From positions 1 through 9,320 of the forward strand of contig CALADR010000175.1 of NCBI GenBank assembly GCA_937890845.1: a stretch of 9,320 nt of DNA, written 5' to 3'. Positions 5,204 through 9,320 of this stretch are shown here, piece after piece. Positions within the stretch are counted from its first letter, which is position 1. Every line of letters begins with the position of its first letter. Position numbers and translations under genes: made by a program. This DNA is from an uncultured Bacteroidales bacterium. Its GTDB lineage: Bacteria > Bacteroidota > Bacteroidia > Bacteroidales > UBA932. The notes under the pieces were generated by a model. That model saw only the letters and a program-made list of their open reading frames with translations, had not been told where the DNA came from and ran no database searches.

Positions 5204-7273
5204 CTATAGTTTATTCAATGCTGCAAGAATGTCGAAGTTGCTCTGCATCTTCTGCACTTGTGCCGGAGTCTGGGGAAGCACCTCTGCCACCATTTCCGGA
5301 ACACCGTCAGATTCCGCTGCCGCCTCTTCGGCCCTTATCTCATCCGCGAACTTCAGATACTCCTTCTTACTCACTCCCTGAGGACGCGGTGCATCATATC
5401 CAAGACTCTCATAGCCGACACCGTATTTCATCTGCACCGCCCTTGCCTCAAGGTCCCTGCGGACAATCTCCTTCTTGTTGGCATTCAACGCAGCGATAAT
5501 CATCGAGCGTTCGCCCTCCTCCTGATCCTGTATAGCACGGTGGACATACATATAAGGCTCTGCCCAGGTATTGAACTGGAGACCGTATTTCTTGTCATCA
5601 ATGCAGAGACGCACCCTTGACAAATCGTGAGGATCGTACTCGACCACGAACTCCCTGCCTGTATTCTTCCTTCTCCACTCCAAGTCCGGAACATTCGGAG
5701 CACTGAACACCTCGTATGCCTTCTTCTCACCATTCAGAGTAACCTCAATGCCGTTAGCTCGGAAGGTAGAAGGCTTCTCGGTAGCGATATAGAACACCTT
5801 GTCTTTGATAACATCCGTCAGTGCGATTGCCTGAGGATTGACAGATGTAGAATACACCTCCAGTCGGCTCTTGCCTGCGAACTTCGGATGCAGCATAGAG
5901 TTCCACTGTCTGATGCAGTCCTCATTCGCTGCCTTGACTTCCTCGTAAGACGGCAGGGATTCTTTGTTCTGCTGGATTCTGTCAATATCTATCTTGGTCT
6001 TGGCTGACTTGGCTGTAATGTTACCTCCGGTGTAATTGATATACTGATGGAGTACCTGTGCCTGGAATCTGCCGAACGCGGCCTCAATGGTCTTGGACTT
6101 ACCGTTGTTAGGAGTCGTAGTGTGAGAGATCGTTCCGAGCTTGGCTCTCCAGCGTTTGGCGGCATCGGATGTGAATCCCGCCTGGTTATCTGATACCAAC
6201 TCATACGGAAGGAATCCTGTCCTCTCGAATGCGTGTCTGAGAGCCTCGTATGTGGTGCGGAAAGTCTCCTGAGCGCACATGTACCAGCCGACAAACACTT
6301 CGCTGAAAGCATCCATAACATAGATACAACTGGTAGTTCCTACCTCATTCCTGCGGGTCTTCTCGTTCCAAAACTGGAAATACAGGTTGACCTTCGTACC
6401 GTCAATATACCACAGAGCATCACGGCAACTGGTCATAATCGTCCTGTGCTGACGGTTGAACAGGTTATTCGCCCTCTGTGAACCCTGCTCAACGGCATAC
6501 CACTGAGGCTTGATGTCCGGTCTCTCGAAGAAATTGATGAGAGTCTGAGCCGATTTGATAGGTTTCCAACCCATTTCCGGAGCGATTTCATTATAATAAT
6601 CAAGCAACTGAGCAAGTGTATATACAGGATTGACACTGTTCTTGTGAGCCAACAGCCATTCCTCAGCTTCAGGAGTAATCTTGGAAGTGTTCGCATTACC
6701 GAGTTTACCGCTAATGAGGCATTGATAGCCGTCCCTGGCATATTCGTGCATCTTTGCACGCAGTCTGGACGCGTTCTTCGGCAGGGTGTGACCGTAGTTG
6801 TCACGGTATTCCTCGCACATCGCCAGGATATTGTTCCAAGCCACAGGTGTCCTGTTGCCCTTTTGGTTGCGATTGCGCTTCTGGCCTGACTCCATCTCTA
6901 AGAGTCTGTTCAATACCGATGCATTTATAAGATATTCCTGCTGTTTGTCCTCCTTCAGAAGACTTCCGTCCGGAAGAATATGCCCTGCAAAGAACTCGCG
7001 GGCCTGCTCGTCGAATGTAATCATACTGTTGTGTCTCAGTACTGCCTCTTCAGGATCGCCATACTTGGCAATATACTTCACCTTGAACCTATCTGGAAGA
7101 GTGGCCCATTCCACCTCGGCCTCCTTGCCCAGACCACCGCCACGTTCAATTACATTAATGCGATGATGTGTGGAAAGATATAGATAATTGCTTCTGCTAA
7201 TAATAGCAGGGCCATTATCATCGCGTGTTAGCTCTCGGTAAGTAACTCTTAGTATGTTGTCTTTATATACCAT
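5204..7273 (-). CDS. Mu-type DDE transposase (MuA-like)
   Basis: This 689-aa protein is near MuA's 663 aa. The N-terminal ~275 residues hold helical DNA-binding segments, including a basic QKRNRNQKGNR stretch at 131-141. The RNase H-like core gives the catalytic triad: D291 in WYIDGTKV, D362 in ELVSDNQAGF and E397 in SKTIEAAFGRFQ, with 35 residues between the last two counted D to E. A beta-barrel domain like Mu transposase C follows at about 490-570. The acidic tail (640-689), ending FDILAALNKL, is where MuA contacts MuB and ClpX. It cuts and joins phage ends during replicative transposition. The start ATG at 7273 lies 14 nt after the discriminator of a tRNA-like element, without a Shine-Dalgarno. 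TAG at 5204 precedes a second such element. Confidence 0.95.
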   Translation of the reverse strand: MVYKDNILRVTYRELTRDDNGPAIISRSNYLYLSTHHRINVIERGGGLGKEAEVEWATLPDRFKVKYIAKYGDPEEAVLRHNSMITFDEQAREFFAGHILPDGSLLKEDKQQEYLINASVLNRLLEMESGQKRNRNQKGNRTPVAWNNILAMCEEYRDNYGHTLPKNASRLRAKMHEYARDGYQCLISGKLGNANTSKITPEAEEWLLAHKNSVNPVYTLAQLLDYYNEIAPEMGWKPIKSAQTLINFFERPDIKPQWYAVEQGSQRANNLFNRQHRTIMTSCRDALWYIDGTKVNLYFQFWNEKTRRNEVGTTSCIYVMDAFSEVFVGWYMCAQETFRTTYEALRHAFERTGFLPYELVSDNQAGFTSDAAKRWRAKLGTISHTTTPNNGKSKTIEAAFGRFQAQVLHQYINYTGGNITAKSAKTKIDIDRIQQNKESLPSYEEVKAANEDCIRQWNSMLHPKFAGKSRLEVYSTSVNPQAIALTDVIKDKVFYIATEKPSTFRANGIEVTLNGEKKAYEVFSAPNVPDLEWRRKNTGREFVVEYDPHDLSRVRLCIDDKKYGLQFNTWAEPYMYVHRAIQDQEEGERSMIIAALNANKKEIVRRDLEARAVQMKYGVGYESLGYDAPRPQGVSKKEYLKFADEIRAEEAAAESDGVPEMVAEVLPQTPAQVQKMQSNFDILAALNKL

Positions 7274-7287
7274 TCAATTTACTTTAG

Positions 7288-7367
7288 TGCCCCGTCGCGG
7301 ACTCGAACCGCGGACCATATCGCCTGACCTGCAGGTTGGATTGTTCTACCGACTGAACTAACGGGGC
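7288..7367 (-). tRNA. tRNA-like element before MuA gene, abnormal anticodon region
   Basis: On the minus strand GCCCCGT (7367-7361) pairs perfectly with ACGGGGC (7295-7289), followed by discriminator A. TA at 8-9, D arm GTTC-AGTCGGTA-GAAC and T arm CGCGG-TTCGAGT-CCGCG are all canonical and fully paired. The middle is 30 nt instead of about 23. Only CCTG/CAGG with a 5-nt loop, enclosed by CCA/TGG with unequal bulges, can form. A GCA triplet preceded by T is present (as for Cys) but its flanks do not pair. No 3' CCA is encoded. The preserved outer arms argue for selection, while the lost anticodon arm argues against decoding. A recent tRNA pseudogene is the alternative. Confidence 0.8.
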
Positions 7368-7368
7368 T

Positions 7369-7425
7369 GGCACCCTACTAACCATATAAACACTACAAAA
7401 ACGGCCTCAAACAACAACGGGTGCC
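7369..7425 (-). repeat. inverted repeat leading into the MuA-side tRNA-like element
   Basis: In minus-strand RNA GGCACCC (7425-7419) can pair with GGGTGCC (7375-7369) across 43 nt. One nucleotide separates the 3' arm from the tRNA-like 5' end, so the stem could stack next to the acceptor. The enclosed stretch is G/T-rich and holds no ORF of note. Confidence 0.55.
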
Positions 7426-7445
7426 TATACTGTCATTATCAGCTC

Positions 7446-7553
7446 TTACCGTTTAACTCCTATACCACGCAAAGATTCGATATACTCTTTCCATTGCAGC
7501 ATTTGTAACCTCCTTATGTGCGATGCTCTGATTCTCTTAATCAGCCATTTCAT
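7446..7553 (-). CDS. 35-aa basic mini-protein
   Basis: The ATG at 7553 overlaps the TGA of the Ner-position gene in an ATGA junction, the classic arrangement for translational coupling. The frame ends with TAA at 7446. The product begins MKWLIKRIRASHIRRLQMLQ and ends ESLRGIGVKR: 35 aa, strongly basic and amphipathic. Within it an AGGAGG lies 6 nt before an internal ATG at 7502, which would give an 18-aa peptide (MLQWKEYIESLRGIGVKR). Either form could be made. There is no family match. The composition would suit binding to nucleic acid or to a partner such as the transposase. The downstream 78 nt lead into the hairpin and tRNA-like element. Confidence 0.5.
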   Translation of the reverse strand: MKWLIKRIRASHIRRLQMLQWKEYIESLRGIGVKR

Positions 7554-7924
7554 TGCATTACAGGCTTTAACTTCCTTTCCTCTGAGATTCTCTGAGCCTT
7601 AGCCAGAATATTACCCCAAGAGTTCATATCGACATCGTGCCTCTCAGGTGCGAGGATACTCAACCTGTTTCCCTCCAGCACAACCTCCACTCCGGCAGCA
7701 AACCTCTGTCGCATCAATCCGTTTTCGAATGATGTCTGACAATTCGGTATAAAGTCCTCCTCGCGGTATTCTCCGCCCATAGCGATTGCATCGCGACGAA
7801 TATTATCACCCCTCTTATTCTTTGTGATAAAAGAGCAAGCCTCCCAGATAGTTCGGCTACAGACATTGTACTTTTTCATCAGAGCCTTACGAGCACTTGT
7901 GCTGATTGATATGTACCTTCTCAT
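7550..7924 (-). CDS. Ner-position DNA-binding early protein
   Basis: This 124-aa protein is the first gene of the leftward early operon, facing the repressor as ner does in Mu. The N-terminus has a HTH-like segment, SARKALMKKYNVCSRTIWEA at residues 10-29, followed by a basic stretch NKRGDNIRRDAI. This resembles small regulators I associate with Bacteroidota prophages. The C-terminal half (FENGLMRQRFAAGVEVVLEG, then a charged helix) is not recognised. By analogy it would bind the control region and turn down the repressor or early promoter, but it is not a sequence relative of Mu Ner that I can see. The ATG at 7924 follows an A/T-rich leader of about 55 nt from the predicted promoter, and itself overlaps one copy of the TCATTAGA motif. 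Confidence 0.75.
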   Translation of the reverse strand: MRRYISISTSARKALMKKYNVCSRTIWEACSFITKNKRGDNIRRDAIAMGGEYREEDFIPNCQTSFENGLMRQRFAAGVEVVLEGNRLSILAPERHDVDMNSWGNILAKAQRISEERKLKPVMQ

Positions 7925-7930
7925 TAGATT

Positions 7931-7961
7931 ATTGATTTATAAGTTAATATTCCTACCTTTG
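7931..7961 (+). promoter_or_regulatory. predicted repressor promoter
   Basis: An ATTG at 7931-7934 and a TACCTTTG at 7954-7961 are separated by 19 nt, a close match to the Bacteroidota primary-sigma pattern of TTG/TTTG plus TAnnTTTG. Transcription would start near 7968 and read rightward into the repressor with a leader of about 75 nt. Confidence 0.65.
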
Positions 7962-7966
7962 TCACT

Positions 7967-7981
7967 CCTCAACGTGTGAGG
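7967..7981. promoter_or_regulatory. palindromic operator candidate
   Basis: CCTCA-ACGTG-TGAGG is a perfect 5+5 palindrome with a 5-nt centre. It sits between the two opposing TAnnTTTG elements and covers both predicted transcription starts, so a dimer bound here could affect both promoters. No binding evidence is available beyond symmetry and position. Confidence 0.5.
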
Positions 7982-7986
7982 TTTTG

Positions 7987-8018
7987 CAAAGATATAGAGT
8001 TTTTTCTAATATCAAAAA
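7987..8018 (-). promoter_or_regulatory. predicted early (transposition operon) promoter
   Basis: Read leftward, TTTTTG (8018-8013) is followed after 18 nt by TATCTTTG (7994-7987), matching TAnnTTTG with a slightly short spacer. Transcription would start near 7980 and cover the Ner-position gene, MuA, MuB and the rest of the operon. It points towards the repressor promoter, so the two transcripts start in opposite directions over each other. Confidence 0.6.
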
Positions 8019-8033
8019 GAATTCATTAGAAAA
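8002..8033. promoter_or_regulatory. 9-bp inverted repeat, likely repressor operator
   Basis: TTTTCTAAT (8002-8010) and ATTAGAAAA (8025-8033) are perfect inverted arms around a 14-bp spacer that contains the upstream element of the early promoter. A related TCATTAGA occurs at 7921-7928 over the Ner-position start codon and again at 8023-8030. Repeated copies of one motif around the early promoter are what a repressor operator array looks like. Confidence 0.6.
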
Positions 8034-8042
8034 TTATCAAAT

Positions 8043-8720
8043 ATGTCACAGATTGTACAGCGACTCAAAGATTATATCGATTATAAACAAATCAGTATTG
8101 CTGCATTCGAAAAGAGTGTAGGTCTTGGTAATGCAACATTTAATAAGGTACTAAAAAGTGGTGGCGCGATCGGGACGGATAAATTAGAAAAAATTCTAAA
8201 TAAATATCCTGAAATCAACAATAATTGGCTATTGACTGGCGAAGGAAATATGCTCCAGGTTGAAAGCAAGGGCAAGATTCCAGTCTATGATGTCGCCTCT
8301 ATAGGTGGTTATAATGATGTTGTTGCCAATGTCAGCAATTCTGGACACATATCCGAGTGGATTGATGCAGGTGATTGGTTCCCTGAAGCAACCTCTGCCA
8401 TACATCACTATGGAGATAGTATGGTAGAATATCCCAGTGGAAGCATACTTGCCTTGAAAAGAGTGAATAATCCAACACTAATACTCAATGGTAGAAATTA
8501 TGTGATAGAGACTGAAGATTTCCGCGTTACTAAGCAATTGCAGGATGACGGAGGAGACTATATTACAGCATATTCTACCAATAAAGAGACATATCCGGAC
8601 GGACATTTAATCCATTCTCCTATTCGTATTCCTAAAGAATCGATCAGGCACATTGACCTTGTCTTAGGCTGTGTCACCAAAGAATATAGCAATGGAGCAA
8701 TACCTATTATAAAGGGCTAA
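8043..8720 (+). CDS. HTH-S24 phage repressor (c/cI-like)
   Basis: This 225-aa protein has a HTH domain at about residues 1-70 (IAAFEKSVGLGNATFNKVLK, then a NWLLTGEGNM end typical of this repressor type). A linker follows, then an S24/LexA-type domain from about 115. Catalytic serine S126 sits in HYGDSM, and the likely partner lysine is K164 in DFRVTKQL. The hinge (VASIGGYNDVVANVSNSG) shows no obvious Ala-Gly cleavage pair, so whether RecA-dependent self-cleavage occurs is uncertain. It should hold the prophage quiescent by binding the region 7921-8033, including its own promoter. The gene is divergent from the early operon, as Mu c is from ner. Codons are more A/T-rich than those of the MuA gene. 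Confidence 0.92.
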   Translation: MSQIVQRLKDYIDYKQISIAAFEKSVGLGNATFNKVLKSGGAIGTDKLEKILNKYPEINNNWLLTGEGNMLQVESKGKIPVYDVASIGGYNDVVANVSNSGHISEWIDAGDWFPEATSAIHHYGDSMVEYPSGSILALKRVNNPTLILNGRNYVIETEDFRVTKQLQDDGGDYITAYSTNKETYPDGHLIHSPIRIPKESIRHIDLVLGCVTKEYSNGAIPIIKG

Positions 8721-8813
8721 TCTTGCTACCATAACTTTTCACACCATAGAATAGGTGGCATCAATATTGAGGCTATTTCAACATATTTATTAACCTTTTA
8801 ATTTCAAACAATT

Positions 8814-9320
8814 ATGGATGCAATCGTATCATGGATTTTGGAGCATTGGCCGATGTTGGGAGTCATTGTAATTGTTGCAGTGATAGTGTGGTTTATATCC
8901 CAATACGTTGCTAAGGTTGAGAACTCCAGAAAGAAAATCGAGACTTTGCCATGTGAGTCTCACAAATCAGCTATTGACAGTCTGACAACGATGAATACCA
9001 CGGTGGACTCCATCAACGAGCAGGTAACAGAGATTTCAAAGTGGGTAATGCGATTTGACGGATCAATGATAGATCCGCTGACCCGCAAATGCAGTCCTCG
9101 CATTATGACATTTGTCGGACAGGAATTGTTCAAGCAGTCTGGAGCAGAGCAAGCAGTCAGTGACAATGCCTCATACCTCATTTCCGAGATAGAAAAGAAG
9201 TCACCAACAACGCCGTACGACGTTGAAAATACTGCCTTGAATATCTTGTTGGGCAATATGACTCATTCTATGTATGCGCCGATAAAGAACTACATCTACT
9301 ACCAGCCGGAAGTGATAACA
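8814..9320 (+). CDS. single-pass membrane protein, truncated by window end
   Basis: The ATG at 8814 opens a frame that runs without a stop to the right edge (169 codons seen). A hydrophobic segment at about residues 13-31 (MLGVIVIVAVIVWFISQYV) follows a very short N-terminus. A long soluble part comes next with a coiled-coil-like stretch (SAIDSLTTMNTTVDSINEQV). A domain containing CSPRIMTFVGQELFKQSG and later PYDVENTALNIL, ending near YIYYQPEV, recalls a Bacteroidota family of membrane-anchored proteins of unknown function, often in mobile elements. The start is preceded by A/T-rich sequence without a Shine-Dalgarno. Lying just after the repressor on the same strand, it may be expressed in the lysogen, which would suit an exclusion or lysogenic-conversion gene. 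Confidence 0.8.
   Translation, partial: MDAIVSWILEHWPMLGVIVIVAVIVWFISQYVAKVENSRKKIETLPCESHKSAIDSLTTMNTTVDSINEQVTEISKWVMRFDGSMIDPLTRKCSPRIMTFVGQELFKQSGAEQAVSDNASYLISEIEKKSPTTPYDVENTALNILLGNMTHSMYAPIKNYIYYQPEVIT

Noticed and set aside
5258..6007. Plus-strand open frames of 120 and 126 codons opposite the transposase gene
   Set aside because: They overlap the well-supported C-terminal half of MuA in antisense and show no recognisable protein features.
7313..7342. Assigning the MuA-side element as tRNA-Cys from the GCA triplet
   Set aside because: The bases flanking the putative anticodon loop do not form a stem, so the identity would be guesswork.
8721..8813. Phage end (TG...CA with transposase binding repeats) next to the repressor
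   Set aside because: The 93-nt gap shows only A/T-rich sequence and a weak CACC/GGTG pairing, with no repeated transposase-site pattern. The end probably lies to the right of the window.
8960..9256. 98-codon minus-strand frame at the right edge
   Set aside because: It is antisense to the truncated membrane-protein gene, whose frame has a good transmembrane segment and a recognisable soluble domain.
1..9320. Diversity-generating retroelement, CRISPR array or insertion sequence
   Set aside because: I saw no reverse-transcriptase motif, no template/variable repeat pair, no regularly spaced repeats and no second transposase. Some Bacteroides transposable phages carry such elements elsewhere, but not in this window.

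Overview
The window looks like the early and immunity region of a Mu-like transposable prophage from a member of the Bacteroidota. The phage assignment rests on a DDE transposase (5204-7273), a MuB-like ATPase directly downstream (4175-5056), a DUF3164 protein, a probable GemA/gp16-type protein, and a HTH-S24 repressor transcribed divergently from the early operon. This is the c/ner/A/B order of phage Mu, drawn here in reverse. The host assignment rests on promoter-like elements of the Bacteroidota type (TTG-N19-TAnnTTTG), mostly A/T-rich start regions, and resemblance of several small proteins to ones I associate with Bacteroides-group phages. No searches were run, so family names come from motif recognition.

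Layout, right to left. At the right edge is a truncated single-pass membrane protein gene (8814 to window end, +), then the repressor (8043-8720, +). A control region (7925-8042) holds two face-to-face promoters, a palindrome between them, and a 9-bp inverted repeat around the early promoter's upstream element. The early operon then runs leftward: a Ner-position DNA-binding protein (7550-7924), a 35-aa basic mini-protein coupled by an ATGA overlap (7446-7553), a tRNA-like element (7288-7367), MuA-like transposase, a second tRNA-like element (5081-5172), MuB-like ATPase, a second P-loop ATPase, a GemA-like protein, three very small genes with related ends, three more small genes including a two-helix membrane protein, DUF3164, and an 89-aa hypothetical. 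A long hairpin at 758-809 closes this unit. Beyond it is a 115-aa gene on the minus strand that meets, tail to tail with overlapping stop codons, a plus-strand gene entering from the left edge and probably belonging to the late or structural region.

The most unusual feature is the pair of tRNA-like elements. Each sits in the gap just before a core transposition gene, 15 nt before the MuA start and 24 nt before the MuB start, on the same strand. Each has good acceptor, D and T arms, but an enlarged anticodon region (30 and 43 nt instead of about 23) in which I find no normal anticodon arm. Each is preceded by an inverted repeat that abuts its 5' end. This suggests structured RNA punctuation or control of the transposition operon rather than ordinary decoding tRNAs. 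That function is inference.

Proposed working: the repressor binds the control region and keeps the leftward early promoter off. On induction the early transcript makes the Ner-like protein, then MuA and MuB for replicative transposition, then accessory replication and host-interaction proteins. The gene beyond the hairpin may act at a later stage.
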